A stretch of 64,000 bases of DNA from Zhengitettix transpicula (Eukaryota; Arthropoda; Insecta; Orthoptera; Tetrigidae): the NCBI GenBank assembly GCA_037074705.1, contig CM073593.1:14947001-15011000 (forward strand), given 5' to 3'. Numbering within the stretch: position 1 is the first letter of the stretch; the number at the start of each line of letters is the position of its first letter. The notes under the pieces were generated by a model. The model saw only the letters and a list, made by a program, of their open reading frames with translations. It was not told the DNA's origin and ran no database searches. Position numbers and translations under genes: made by a program. This document shows positions 58,401 to 60,851 of this stretch, one piece after another.

Positions 58401-60851
58401 TTTGCTAATATTTCAGAAGATTATGGTATTTTATGGTATAAATAATAGTTCTGAGTCAGGAGTCAATCACTTAGGAAAAATTTCTGCTCTTATATGAGCA
58501 TTTTCAGTCCATAGGTTTTTAAAATGCCAATTAAATTGCACAGAGCATTGCTGCTTTTAAACATTAAAATACTATAAATTGGTCAAATTATTTGAAAAAT
58601 GGGGGGGGGGGGGTAAAGTAATTTTGAACTCTAGGCACACAATACAGCAGTATATTGATAGGCCAGAAAGCCTCAAAACACACTGCCACCACTCGTTTCC
58701 TCCCATGATGCTACAAACACACCAGTTGTCAATTACATTTTCTAAACCTTTTTAATTACTATTGTGTTGTTCATTCAATCTTCTTCATTCTTCCATGACA
58801 TATATAATTGACTGTAGAAACATGAATAAGGAATACAATGTCGAAATAATAAAAGCTCAGTGTGCTTAAAATAGTTGGCCAAACCAAAAATAAGAAATGA
58901 AGCCTCAGCTAATCATGATTCTTCCTGCGCTGAATACACCACAAAAATGTTTAATTACAATTATATTTAGTTAATATTTAAGAATAAATGTTGAAATATA
59001 CGTTGGCAAAATGAGGTTCTTAGAAAGTAGCCCTTGATTATATCAGGAATTTTCTTACAACTACATTTTCTAGTAAGTTGGTGAAATATATTCATACAAT
59101 GAAAGGAACATTTACATAAAAAAGTATCATAATGTCTTCATGTTTCCAGATATTTCCTCAATAATTTTAGTAAATGGCTCGAGTATATACAATCAACTGT
59201 TACTTATTTGTCTATCAGTTTTGGGTTTTCTCTTTAGGTTTCAGCTAAAATCCTGTCTTGTGATAAAATATATCAAATATGTTTTCCAGTTTGTATACTT
59301 ATCTTGTTTAAAAATGAAAAATTTGCGTCTGATAGAAAATTAATAACAAGGAAGATAGCCAAATACAGATAAAAGAAGTGATAATATAAAAACAACACCA
59401 TGTTTCTGGGAGCCTTGTTCCACTCTTCAGGTGCAGAAAAAACGTAAGAGCCTAGAACGACACAACTGCACTAGTCAGTTGACAAAACTCAAAAGGCTTT
59501 AGAGTTTTTTTAACTGACTAGAACAAGGCTTCCAGAAACATTGTGCGGCATTTATTATATCACTTCTTTTGTCTGTATTTGGCTATGTTTCTTATTATCA
59601 ACTCTTTTAAACATTCATAATCTTAATTATTTCAGCACAAAAACTATTTTTTACAGTTTTGAACACTAATATTATTGCTAATTCCAGCACACAACACTGA
59701 TTACTGGCATATATGCATTTCAAATAGTTGGCTTTATTGTGTGTAGTAACTATGGATAACAGGAAGCAAAATTATGTCAATCTTACCAAAAAAACTCAAA
59801 CTTTCAACAAATAGTAAAGTGTTCAAAATGAAAAGTTATAAAAAAATATTAAGGCAGAGTGCATCAATGCTAACTACTGTGTAAAAGCAACATAACTAGC
59901 AAATGGGCTTGAGTTGCATTGCATATTGTAACGCCTCCTCTGAATGTTTGCAAAGATTTAAATTGTTTCATGGAGTTAACACAAAAAATATTTGTGGAGA
60001 GATAGAAAATGTTAATTTAAATTCAATGGAGCAACAGATGGCTGGATTGAAAGAGTTCATCAGAATACCCTCCATAAGGGAATTCTTAATGACTGATCAT
60101 TGTGGCTATTATCAGTAAATTCACTTTCCAAATACACACGGAAAACATGTTTTCCAGATTGTTGACCAAAGGTTTTTCCCAGTGTAAATAGCGGATGAAA
60201 TTCTCTCAGAATTACAGGCGGGTAAGTTCATCGAAAATATGCAAAGTTTTAATGAATTGTCAAAAAGTCACATATTTTTTTATAAACTTGCTTTTCTGGA
60301 ATGCCAGGAAAAGTTTGTCCAGATAGTTTTCAAAGTCTACAGTCTATAATTAGTGTATTACACACACCCCATTAATTCATTCCAATTTTGTGCAATAATA
60401 AGGGTGTGGGATACAAAAGTAAATACGGTATCACAAATCTGCAGACAATAAAAATAAGAGACAACTCTTACAATATTTTGAAAGTACTATATTTATTTTT
60501 GCCATCAAATGTATTTCATTGTCAAATGTAATTTTTTGAGTCAATAAAGCAGAAAATGTTCAATATTTTTTAAATGTTATTCAAAGTTATACATTTTTAT
60601 CCTTGGTCTGCTGAAAAATGTCACAGGGTGTGTGGACTTTAAGTATGTTGAGATTACCAATCATTGTTCCAGTACCTGTTACAAAGTCCAAAATCTTCAA
60701 ATCCAAAAATATCAAGGACCCCAATAGAATTTCCCTGATGCTCTCTCAGTGTATCTTTCTTTGAGAGAAGAGCATGATTTACTTGAAGAACAATCCAATC
60801 AAACAGCGCTCCATACAAACATTTTGCCATCGCATCTCTAGCTGCAATAGC
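16918..60851 (-). CDS. Myo9: Unconventional myosin class IX (motor-IQ-C1-RhoGAP), 3' part, 24 exons
   Basis: Minus-strand spliced gene whose 24 exons (listed separately) join in frame to 1712 residues plus stop. Order along this fragment: motor from before switch II (about 1-510) with a loop-2 insert (about 238-380), IQ motifs (about 515-605), a long Ser-rich linker, C1 zinc finger 1 (about 1060-1110), C1 finger 2 (about 1290-1340), RhoGAP (about 1345-1545), acidic tail. Motor, IQ, C1 and RhoGAP in one chain is diagnostic of class IX myosin, known in the family as an actin motor carrying Rho GTPase-activating activity. The N-terminal motor exons with P-loop and switch I are not found between 60852 and 64000, so the gene runs out of the window. 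Every intron has GT-AG ends. Introns are full of transposon copies. Exon borders were read by eye; the exon 11 acceptor could shift by 3 nt. Confidence 0.95.
17534..17762 (-). CDS. Myo9: Myo9 exon 23: C-terminal helix
   Basis: [17 protein letters not shown], then a likely coiled coil ([20 protein letters not shown]) and acidic Ser/Asp-rich sequence. Acceptor CTGTAG, donor GTAAATG, phase 1 out. Confidence 0.88.
19302..19557 (-). CDS. Myo9: Myo9 exon 22: RhoGAP end
   Basis: Encodes [20 protein letters not shown] then PCILR, the conserved 'NxM...LAxxFxPxL' end of RhoGAP domains, then a predicted helix through [14 protein letters not shown]. Ends phase 0 at AAG|GTAGGT. Confidence 0.96.
20297..20577 (-). 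CDS. Myo9: Myo9 exon 21: RhoGAP core
   Basis: Encodes [30 protein letters not shown] (RhoGAP family signature) and [18 protein letters not shown]. Acceptor ACCTAG, donor GTAAGG, phase 2 out. Confidence 0.97.
20740..21375 (+). pseudogene. Second mariner-like transposase relic, internally deleted
   Basis: Plus strand reads [20 protein letters not shown] with FNEG and HDELQSGQP (N-terminal HTH of a mariner-like transposase), loses the catalytic middle, then resumes with [20 protein letters not shown] and [15 protein letters not shown] (C-terminal end). Multiple stops. Opposite in orientation to Myo9; located in the intron between exons 20 and 21. Confidence 0.7.
21580..21835. repeat. Foldback element with hammerhead-like arms (family C)
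   Basis: Arms 21605-21645 and 21770-21809 are inverted copies (GTGTAGTGTGAGCACTTCCA against GTGTAGTGCACTTTCACAGC read on minus), with outer segments CACCTGACAATGATGGCAGAG (minus, near 21610-21590) and CACTTGAAGATGATGGCAGAG (plus, near 21804-21824). Both outer segments resemble a decayed CUGANGA plus stem II. Embedded in a Myo9 intron. Confidence 0.5.
21979..22006 (+). ncRNA. Hammerhead-like core, decayed (G12 lost)
   Basis: CTGAAGA, then a strong GGGG...CCCC stem II around a small loop, then AAAA in place of GAAA, followed by GTTTGAAG that could pair with the CUUC-like 5' side. Loss of the catalytic G12 should inactivate it. Confidence 0.5.
22142..22365 (-). CDS. Myo9: Myo9 exon 20: C1 domain 2 end and RhoGAP start
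   Basis: [17 protein letters not shown] completes a perfect C1 spacing (H-12-C-2-C-13-C-2-C-4-H-2-C-7-C). After a short linker the RhoGAP begins: FGVPLHQL, then [12 protein letters not shown] with the Arg of 'YRKSG' as catalytic arginine finger. GAP activity on Rho is therefore expected. Confidence 0.97.
22576..22858 (-). CDS. Myo9: Myo9 exon 19: basic helix and first half of C1 domain 2
   Basis: Encodes [10 protein letters not shown], a Lys-rich cluster ([15 protein letters not shown], possible NLS or lipid contact), then [20 protein letters not shown] and GLVCQ, the start of a canonical C1 domain. Donor GTAAGTAG, phase 1. Confidence 0.95.
23314..23487 (-). CDS. Myo9: Myo9 exon 18: linker between C1 domains
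   Basis: 58 codons, phase 0 to 0: [19 protein letters not shown] and [18 protein letters not shown], a conserved-looking helical segment typical of the region before the second C1 in class IX tails. Skipping it would keep frame. Confidence 0.9.
24725..24990 (-). CDS. Myo9: Myo9 exon 17: rest of C1 domain 1
   Basis: Starts [10 protein letters not shown], finishing the HxnC..C..C..H..C pattern begun in exon 16. The final Cys comes 10 residues later (GGVLEMPC) rather than the usual 7, so this is an atypical C1, unlikely to bind diacylglycerol. Then basic [12 protein letters not shown] and a helical acidic stretch. Confidence 0.93.
25240..25407 (+). repeat. PLE terminal repeat, broken hammerhead
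   Basis: Plus-strand copy of the family 1 3' repeat. The core reads CCTGAAGGAGGCTGAGAGCC then TCCGAAA, with a deletion of about 4 nt that removes the GA of CUGANGA. Ends at CCATACCAATATAT directly into a (TA)n tract. Confidence 0.8.
25408..25468. repeat. (TA)n microsatellite between inverted PLE ends
   Basis: About 60 bp of pure TA repeats flanked on both sides by PLE 3' ends pointing towards it. Confidence 0.95.
25469..25565 (-). repeat. PLE 3'-end fragment
   Basis: TGTAATAGTGAGAATGTGAC then ATTGGTATGGAAAGGATAGA and ACCTGAAAGTGAAG, the reverse complement of the 3' end of the copy at 51870-52028. Lacks the hammerhead. Followed by a second TA run. Confidence 0.85.
25583..26163 (-). mobile_element. 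PLE copy A: GIY-YIG C terminus plus 3' repeat with hammerhead
   Basis: Minus-strand PLE fragment: codons for the last ~40 residues of the endonuclease ORF (26163-26044, ending GLNIL then TAA), a non-coding 3' region with a (CA)n run, and the hammerhead core at 25703-25675. Sense to Myo9, in the intron between exons 16 and 17. Almost identical to copies at 26234-26550 and 51400-52028, so young. Confidence 0.88.
25675..25703 (-). ncRNA. Hammerhead ribozyme core, intact by motif, sense to Myo9
   Basis: Minus strand: CUGAAGA, one unpaired A, 7-bp stem II (GGAGGCU/AGCCUCC, loop GAG), GAAA, then AAUU-U and GAAG pairing with CUUC just upstream of the core. Same sequence as the 51876 copy. Confidence 0.72.
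26164..26550 (+). mobile_element. PLE copy B: GIY-YIG C terminus and 3' non-coding region
   Basis: Plus-strand fragment from [20 protein letters not shown] through LHLWELSF to QSPGLNIL and stop at 26353, then the 3' region to CTAACCTT at 26550. It stops before the hammerhead. From 26234 to 26550 it is the inverted partner of copy A. Confidence 0.88.
26551..26923 (-). mobile_element. PLE copy C: 3' repeat with hammerhead
   Basis: Direct repeat of 25664-26045 in copy A, abutting copy B. Core at 26590-26562 reads CUGAAGA...GAAA without change. Ends at GGGCACTAATTA where the tRNA-Ser SINE begins. Confidence 0.88.
26562..26590 (-). ncRNA. Hammerhead ribozyme core, intact by motif, sense to Myo9
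   Basis: Identical core, stem II and helix III segment to 25675-25703. The copy ends just after it (26551), which keeps AUUUGAAGAAC and therefore the stem I 3' strand. Confidence 0.7.
26924..27278 (+). repeat. SINE with internal tRNA-Ser-like region
   Basis: Contains a tRNA-Ser-like body (27044-27115) in the middle, a pyrimidine-rich part, and a 3' end ...ACTATCCAAGTTTGAATG running into (TA)n. The 5' ~110 bp also occurs at 53880-53992. Relatives at 27361-27508 (minus), 53230-53372 (minus) and 53775-54130. Confidence 0.75.
27044..27115 (+). other. tRNA-Ser-like sequence inside SINE, not a functional tRNA
   Basis: 7-bp acceptor stem (GACCCGG/CTGGGTC with one G-U), A box TGGCCGAGATGGTTAAGG, anticodon loop GTACTAA (ACT, Ser) and T arm GTGGGTTCAAGTCCCGC. 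The long variable arm required in tRNA-Ser is missing and the sequence recurs within a repeat, so it is a SINE promoter. Confidence 0.8.
27361..27508 (-). repeat. tRNA-Ser SINE 3' part, inverted
   Basis: ACATTCGAACTTGGATAGTG... is the reverse complement of the end of the 26924-27278 SINE, giving an inverted pair around the TA/CA tract at 27279-27320. Ends with ATATTTGACCCAG, just inside the tRNA part. Confidence 0.75.
27509..28249. other. Myo9 intron, no feature seen
   Basis: AT-rich. Short open frames on both strands show no recognisable domain. Confidence 0.4.
28250..28890 (-). CDS. Myo9: Myo9 exon 16: linker and first half of C1 domain 1
   Basis: Largest exon, 641 nt. Most encodes a linker with several R-rich and Ser/Thr motifs ([24 protein letters not shown]; the latter resembles basophilic-kinase or 14-3-3 sites, inference only). 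Its end starts a C1 zinc finger: [18 protein letters not shown], then GHKCV at the exon border. Confidence 0.94.
29290..29530. repeat. Possible unclassified insertion in Myo9 intron
   Basis: Locally GC-richer island (CCACCTGCCTTGTCG, GGTACCGGCATGCGCAG) inside a very AT-rich intron, between exons 15 and 16. No protein motif. Composition alone suggests an insertion. Confidence 0.25.
29712..29955 (-). CDS. Myo9: Myo9 exon 15: linker
   Basis: Open frame with [20 protein letters not shown] and [18 protein letters not shown]. No domain recognised. Donor GTAAGT; the split Arg codon joins exon 16 as HKPVR-RESRS. Confidence 0.87.
30446..30586 (-). CDS. Myo9: Myo9 exon 14: Ser-rich linker
   Basis: Encodes [20 protein letters not shown] and more Ser-rich sequence, likely disordered and phosphorylatable. 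Acceptor CTCACAG, donor GTAAGTT, phases 1 and 1. Confidence 0.82.
31473..31480 (+). promoter_or_regulatory. TATA-box-like element in family E repeat
   Basis: TATAAAGA about 40 bp after a CCAATCAG box and 40 bp before the hammerhead relic, in otherwise GC-rich sequence. Only motif-level evidence. Confidence 0.35.
31513..31544 (+). ncRNA. Hammerhead relic with strong stem II
   Basis: Reads CAGGAAGA in place of CUGAAGA, then stem II GUCAGC/GUUGAC (31522-31527 with 31535-31540), then AAAA in place of GAAA, followed by CGTCGTG. An ACGU helix III segment and GUG/CAC stem I pairing are still visible. Mutations at U4 and G12 should make it inactive. Confidence 0.55.
32838..33045 (+). repeat. Short PLE derivative with inverted ends and decayed hammerhead
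   Basis: Starts with the inverted 3' end (TTGCAATATTGGCATGCAAA), passes to GGTGTAACACTTCTTCCTGAAGA (core 32890-32918) and ends with the normal 3' end (TTTGACAATGTCATAC). The core has AAAA in place of GAAA. TA runs lie on both sides (32800-32830, 33051-33066). The internal ORF is deleted. Confidence 0.78.
33174..33295 (-). CDS. Myo9: Myo9 exon 13: linker
   Basis: Encodes [19 protein letters not shown] followed by a Lys-rich stretch. Acceptor TTTTCAAG is suboptimal; donor GTAAGA is good. Phase fits exons 12 and 14. Confidence 0.78.
33745..33849 (-). CDS. Myo9: Myo9 exon 12: linker
   Basis: Encodes [17 protein letters not shown], then [14 protein letters not shown]. No domain. Assigned from acceptor TTTGCAG, donor GTAACT and matching phases (2 in, 2 out). 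Confidence 0.8.
34092..34146. repeat. (TA)n microsatellite
   Basis: About 55 bp of pure TA repeats in the Myo9 intron between exons 11 and 12; no PLE end is adjacent here, unlike most TA tracts of the window. Confidence 0.95.
34147..35094. other. Myo9 intron, no feature seen
   Basis: AT-rich, with no repeat or motif I recognise. Confidence 0.4.
35095..35231 (-). CDS. Myo9: Myo9 exon 11: linker after the neck
   Basis: Starts [15 protein letters not shown], continuing the charged helix of exon 10, then acidic sequence ([16 protein letters not shown]). The acceptor lies in TTTCAGCAG, so the start may be 35231 or 35228; both keep frame. Donor GTGAGTG. Confidence 0.85.
35800..36085. repeat. G-rich minisatellite, 21-bp units then 19-bp units
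   Basis: Units of GAGGGTAGAGGGAAGGTTCG (21-bp period) repeat about eight times to 35975, partly in a 42-bp pattern because CGAGAG and CGCGAG alternate, then change to a 19-bp unit (GGGAGGTTTGAGAGGGGTA). Translation of the minus strand gives a fake repetitive ORF ([14 protein letters not shown]), which I do not call a gene. The G runs on the plus strand (C runs in the Myo9 transcript) could form quadruplexes. Confidence 0.92.
36120..36300 (-). repeat. Diverged PLE terminal repeat with decayed hammerhead
   Basis: Minus-strand relative of family 1: AGAAAGGAAAGAGACTTACC, then core 36229-36201 reading CTGAACA, stem II GGGGGCTGAGAGCCTCC and AAAA. Core residues G8 and G12 are changed. Confidence 0.65.
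36600..36790 (+). repeat. Diverged PLE terminal repeat with decayed hammerhead
   Basis: TGACATTGTCAAAATAATT start, then ACCTGAAGA (36699-36705), GACTGAGAGCCTCC and CAAAATTTGAAG. GAAA is lost. Confidence 0.65.
37011..37220 (-). CDS. Myo9: Myo9 exon 10: IQ motifs 2-4
   Basis: Completes IQ 2 ([12 protein letters not shown]), carries IQ 3 as [13 protein letters not shown], a full consensus match, and a degenerate IQ 4 around [16 protein letters not shown]. Ends in a charged helix ([10 protein letters not shown]). The lever arm thus has about four light-chain sites. Exactly 70 codons, phase 0 to 0. Confidence 0.94.
37441..37700. repeat. Family B foldback with hammerhead-like arms
   Basis: Minus arm core at 37550-37522: CTGGTGA, stem II GCAA/UUGC around CAAGTA, GAAACGTT. 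Plus arm near 37610-37660: CTTGACAAAAGTAACAAAGA then TTGCAAATTGTTGTGCGG, a decayed mirror copy. Between exons 9 and 10. Confidence 0.6.
37924..38149 (-). CDS. Myo9: Myo9 exon 9: converter end and first IQ motif
   Basis: Contains [19 protein letters not shown], the standard end of the motor, then [15 protein letters not shown], an IQ motif (IQxxxRxxxxR) for calmodulin or light-chain binding. The second IQ motif is split across the exon 9/10 junction (ATYIQ followed by SWWRMY). Confidence 0.95.
38230..38387 (-). CDS. Myo9: Myo9 exon 8: SH helices and converter
   Basis: Encodes [20 protein letters not shown], the myosin SH2-SH1 region and start of the converter, then [17 protein letters not shown]. 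Acceptor ATCACAG, donor GTATGTAA, phases 0 and 2. Confidence 0.96.
38388..39930. other. Myo9 intron, no feature seen
   Basis: Very AT-rich; TAATAATAATAA-type simple sequence near 39215-39500. No domains. Confidence 0.4.
39930..40390. repeat. Unclassified interspersed repeat
   Basis: Begins CACTAGCTGGGTGCCCAGTG, a start reminiscent of 'CTAGCTGxxCCCG' insect repeats, and contains two similar halves (TGTCATATAACCATAACCCC near 39959 and TGTCATAATTAAACTCAGC near 40264). No intact ORF. Confidence 0.45.
40577..40817 (-). CDS. Myo9: Myo9 exon 7: end of loop 2, actin interface
   Basis: Begins with a very basic stretch ([17 protein letters not shown]), then [20 protein letters not shown] and [16 protein letters not shown], the conserved myosin sequence after loop 2 that contacts actin and leads to SH2/SH1. 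The donor is GTTAGT, a weaker but accepted variant. Confidence 0.94.
41532..41617 (+). repeat. Polypurine G/A tract
   Basis: About 85 bp of pure G/A (GGAGGGAGGGGGAGAGGGAG...). Could form triplex or quadruplex DNA. It borders the PLE fragment at 41640. Confidence 0.9.
41640..42420 (-). pseudogene. PLE reverse transcriptase relic
   Basis: Minus strand carries [17 protein letters not shown] (about 42010-41955), the PLE version of the RT catalytic box (normally YIDDIF), and [20 protein letters not shown] sequence near 41830-41780, matching the thumb region of the ORF at 50618. Many stops. A PLE terminal repeat with a hammerhead-like core lies upstream on the same strand at 42640-42830. Confidence 0.68.
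42640..42830 (-). repeat. PLE terminal repeat, family 2, with hammerhead-like core
   Basis: Minus strand: CCTGATAA, stem II AGGGGGCCTCAGGCCCT, GAAA (core 42750-42723), then AATTTGTAATATC, and further on TTGATTTCAGGTAAGTTAAT. G8 of the core is changed to A. It lies 5' of a PLE RT relic, consistent with a 5' terminal repeat. Confidence 0.68.
44128..44367 (-). CDS. Myo9: Myo9 exon 6: loop-2 insert
   Basis: Starts [11 protein letters not shown] after a CAACAG acceptor and ends before GTATGTAG. Polar and low complexity apart from [15 protein letters not shown]. Phase 2 at both borders. No domain is recognised; assignment to the loop-2 insert rests on position between exons 5 and 7 and on phase. 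Confidence 0.88.
44510..44700. repeat. PLE-derived foldback without hammerhead
   Basis: About 80-bp inverted arms: GGGTATGGAAAGGAAAGAGA (44556 onward) against TCTCTTTCCTTTCCATACC (ending about 44687), both including CTGAAAATGAAG/CTTCATTTTCAG. The ribozyme segment between arms is deleted. TA runs flank it. Confidence 0.75.
44740..44990. repeat. Family 2 PLE foldback relic
   Basis: Inverted arms containing CCAATTAAATAACACATTAGG and its counterpart near 44970, plus GCTGAGGCCTTTGAAAATTTG resembling stem II and GAAA of family 2. Confidence 0.5.
45735..45805 (-). repeat. Family B arm with hammerhead-like relic
   Basis: Minus: CTGACAAAAACAAGGATCGCA then GAAATGTTGTGTGG (core 45803-45779). G8 of CUGANGA is changed. 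Confidence 0.5.
46013..46215. repeat. Family B foldback with two opposed hammerhead-like cores
   Basis: Minus core 46081-46054: ATGATGA, stem II GCAA/TTGC, GAAA. Plus core 46146-46172: CTGACGA, 16 nt, GAAATGCTGTGTGG. The two are mirror-image arms of one palindromic element. Confidence 0.6.
46216..48235. other. Myo9 intron, no feature seen
   Basis: AT-rich with a short GATA-like run near 46745 and a G-rich patch at 47440. Nothing coding. Confidence 0.4.
48240..49460 (-). pseudogene. Decayed Jockey-like non-LTR reverse transcriptase
   Basis: Minus strand reads [20 protein letters not shown] (48880-48820), [27 protein letters not shown] and [19 protein letters not shown], the standard RT C-terminal sequence of Jockey-type elements. 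The region towards 49460 should hold the RT core but is too damaged to show YADD. It is clearly G/T-rich on plus, unlike the flanks. A T/G homopolymer sits at 48880-48901. Confidence 0.75.
49461..50560. other. Myo9 intron, no feature seen
   Basis: AT-rich; no motif recognised. Confidence 0.4.
50618..51553 (+). CDS. PLE protein C-terminal half: RT thumb, zinc knuckle, GIY-YIG endonuclease
   Basis: 311 codons, uninterrupted. Residues 1-80 ([34 protein letters not shown]) are the RT thumb region of PLEs; 140-160 ([15 protein letters not shown]) is a conserved PLE linker; Cys175, 178, 183 and 186 ([12 protein letters not shown]) form a zinc knuckle; 216-230 ([15 protein letters not shown]) is the GIY-YIG pair with basic [14 protein letters not shown] following, and the acidic catalytic position falls in SEAELHLWE (286-293). 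The endonuclease nicks target DNA for priming. The Met at 50618 is only the first Met after the truncation junction, not a natural start. The open frame suggests recent insertion. The RT catalytic fingers/palm are absent, so it is not autonomous. Confidence 0.88.
   Translation: MDVDVHLSSGTINTSVHIKPTNTLQYLHFTSCHPHHTKCSLPYSLALRGARICSTWNSLASYTNRILNAFINRNYPSNLLQKQITRALSNLQTTTPTLVQNKKSSPPLTTTYFPGLQKINSILRLAYTGLQSNPELKTILPTCPRVAFRRPPNLRNLLVHPCKTHTTTRPPLPGCKPCGRSRCHVCPILQPTTTFHNHTKTFKIRENITCLSSHTIYQINCRLCPAFYIGQTKRPLPERIANHRSTVKLSKIQFPVAAHAQNHNINNFDQCFTLTILKALPPNSSEAELHLWELSFQYVLQSRQSPGLNIL
51872..51912 (+). ncRNA. Minimal type I hammerhead ribozyme in PLE terminal repeat
   Basis: Stem I 5' strand CUUC (51872-51875); core CUGAAGA (51876-51882); one unpaired A; stem II GGAGGCU (51884-51890), loop GAG, AGCCUCC (51894-51900); GAAA (51901-51904); helix III reduced to self-complementary AAUU (51904-51907); cleavage expected after U51908; stem I 3' strand GAAG (51909-51912). 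All conserved core positions (C3 U4 G5 A6 N7 G8 A9, G12 A13 A14) are present. Hammerheads with very short helix III are known from PLEs. Confidence 0.75.
52029..52081. repeat. (TA)n(CA)n microsatellite at PLE 3' end
   Basis: About 42 bp TA followed by ACACACACA, abutting the PLE end TATTACAA. Confidence 0.95.
52203..52269 (-). CDS. Myo9: Myo9 exon 5: loop-2 insert, 67-nt small exon
   Basis: Acceptor TTTACAG, donor GTAAGTG; phases 1 in and 2 out fit both neighbours. Encodes about 22 residues ([20 protein letters not shown]) rich in Arg, Asn and Ser, typical of the poorly conserved class IX loop-2 insert. It sits between two PLE copies, less than 200 bp from each. It could be alternatively spliced, but skipping 67 nt would shift the frame. 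Confidence 0.85.
52345..53028 (+). mobile_element. Older PLE copy: endonuclease C terminus, 3' region, decayed hammerhead
   Basis: From 52345 it follows the 51353-52028 sequence: CACTGCAGCAGTGTCAAACT..., a damaged C-terminal coding part (to about 52555), GCAGCCGGCCGGTGCATGGA, then core 52867-52895 with perfect CTGATGA but AAAA for GAAA. Frameshifts and CpG-type changes show it is older than its neighbour. Confidence 0.85.
53030..53220 (-). repeat. PLE 3' repeat, inverted, decayed hammerhead
   Basis: Minus core 53169-53141: CTAATAA, stem II AGGAGCCTGAGAGCCTCT, GAAA. It faces the copy ending at 53028, with TA-rich sequence between. Confidence 0.78.
53230..53372 (-). repeat. tRNA-Ser SINE 3' part, inverted
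   Basis: Near-perfect reverse complement of 27160-27278. Follows a TA run at 53211-53229. Confidence 0.78.
53775..54135 (+). repeat. tRNA-Ser SINE, second fuller copy
   Basis: Shares the 5' part of 26924-27043 (AATAAGACT...ATTCGCCT...GGGACTTGACCC) and a tRNA-Ser-like body at 53993-54061 whose loop ACTGAGC gives anticodon TGA (Ser). The variable arm is again missing. An inverted SINE end lies at 53785-53870. Confidence 0.7.
54156..54340 (+). repeat. Short PLE derivative with inverted start and decayed hammerhead
   Basis: Same plan as 32838-33045: inverted end, GGTGTAACACTCCTTCC, core CTAAAGA...AAAA (54234-54263), then TTCAATTTCAGGTAAG. G5 and G12 are changed. Confidence 0.7.
54870..55010 (-). 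repeat. Family 2 PLE terminal repeat with hammerhead core, sense to Myo9
   Basis: Contains the core 54921-54895 and, upstream on minus, GTTGATTTAAGGTAAATC, the counterpart of the GTAAG-type motif. Flanked by a degenerate plus-strand relative at 55080-55250 (stem II GGGGGCTCAGGCCCTC, then GAAAATGTG). Confidence 0.65.
54895..54921 (-). ncRNA. Hammerhead-like core with canonical CUGAUGA
   Basis: Minus: CTGATGA, AAGGGGCTGAGGCCTT (AAGG/CCUU stem II closing a loop), GAAA, then CTTTGGTTTTC. Stem I can start with GGU pairing to ACC just upstream of the core. Helix III is very short. All core residues match consensus. Confidence 0.6.
55246..55393 (+). repeat. PLE 3' repeat, family 1
   Basis: GGTCGGTGCACGGAATGGTG, core 55280-55308 (CUGAAGA, stem II GGAAGCU/AGCCUCU with one mismatch and one wobble, GAAA), GAAG/CUUC stem I, then TTTCAGGTAAGGC and the 3' end, running into (TA)n at 55394-55438. 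Confidence 0.82.
55280..55308 (+). ncRNA. Hammerhead core, all catalytic residues kept
   Basis: CUGAAGA and GAAA intact; stem I CUUC (55276-55279) with GAAG (55313-55316); helix III AAUU. Stem II carries one A-C mismatch compared with 51884-51900, so activity may be reduced. Confidence 0.62.
55394..55438. repeat. (TA)n microsatellite between inverted PLE ends
   Basis: TA tract with PLE 3' ends facing it from both sides (55246-55393 plus, 55440-55575 minus). Confidence 0.95.
55440..55575 (-). repeat. PLE 3'-end fragment with second inverted end
   Basis: TTGCAATATTGGAATGGAAAG, ACCTGAAAGTGAAGTGCGG, then directly the opposite end AATATTGCAATTGTTTTTGAC. Hammerhead deleted. Confidence 0.78.
55925..56110 (+). 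repeat. Second tRNA-derived SINE
   Basis: Box A-like AGATGGTTCAATGGTTAGA and weak box B-like AGTTAGATTCCCAG within GTCAACTC...CCAGTCCAGTC, followed by an A-rich tail (AAAATAAATTTAAAAACAC). Different from the tRNA-Ser family. Confidence 0.55.
56158..56345. repeat. Family B foldback with hammerhead-like core
   Basis: Minus core 56244-56217: CTGAAGA, 17 nt, GAAACATGTGG. A short plus arm follows (GGAAGGCTTCTGGAAACTGTGTGTGG). Outer ends ATAGCCAAATGCAGACAAAA and TTTTTGTCTGTACTCGGCTAT are inverted. Confidence 0.62.
56425..56623 (-). CDS. Myo9: Myo9 exon 4: motor into loop 2
   Basis: Begins [17 protein letters not shown] and contains [17 protein letters not shown], a class IX-type sequence at the entry of loop 2 where other myosins run directly into the actin-binding loop. 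Donor GTAATA, phase 1. Confidence 0.93.
56954..57089 (-). CDS. Myo9: Myo9 exon 3: motor, lower 50 kDa
   Basis: Encodes [14 protein letters not shown] and [13 protein letters not shown], the 'HYAGKV' signature of the myosin head. Ends in phase 0 at a GTATGT donor. Confidence 0.95.
57278..57478 (-). CDS. Myo9: Myo9 exon 2: motor, relay helix
   Basis: Acceptor TTTTCAG at 57479-57480, donor GTAAGTA. Contains [18 protein letters not shown] and [12 protein letters not shown], the relay-helix region of myosin motors, followed by a conserved [13 protein letters not shown] stretch. Enters and leaves in phase 2. Confidence 0.95.
57698..57830. repeat. Foldback with two opposed hammerhead-like cores (family D)
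   Basis: Minus core 57741-57723 (CTGAAGA, short spacer, GAAATGTGG) and plus core 57779-57807 (CTGACGA, GGTCCACGGACTCC-type stem II, GAAACAGTATT). Inner arms TACTACAAATAAACAATTTA and TTTATTTGTAGTGC form a palindrome; outer ends ATTACTACAATACC and AGTATTCTAGTAAT are inverted. Confidence 0.58.
57831..59340. other. Myo9 intron, no feature seen
   Basis: AT-rich; a G12 run at about 58600-58613 only. Confidence 0.4.
59341..59605. repeat. Family B foldback, most complete, two opposed hammerhead-like cores
   Basis: Outer ends AGATAGCCAAATACAGATAA and TTTTGTCTGTATTTGGCTAT are inverted. Minus core 59430-59403: CTGAAGA, 17 nt, GAAACATGGTG. Plus core 59514-59538: CTGACTA, AACAAGGCTTCCA, GAAACATTGTG. About 265 bp in all, no ORF. 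Confidence 0.66.
59606..60675. other. Myo9 intron, no feature seen
   Basis: AT-rich; a small open frame at 59903-60118 has no recognised domain or splice context. Confidence 0.4.
60676..60851 (-). CDS. Myo9: Myo9 exon 1 in window: motor, switch II
   Basis: Starts in phase 0 after a TTTCAG acceptor and ends in phase 2 at AG|GTACTG. Encodes [19 protein letters not shown], the myosin helix ahead of switch II, then the switch II motif DIFGFEDFG. The split codon joins exon 2 to give NSFEQFC, a near-invariant myosin sequence, which proves the junction. Confidence 0.95.

Noticed and set aside
59903..60118. 71-codon ORF in the first intron
   Set aside because: No domain, no splice partner, chance length in AT-rich DNA.
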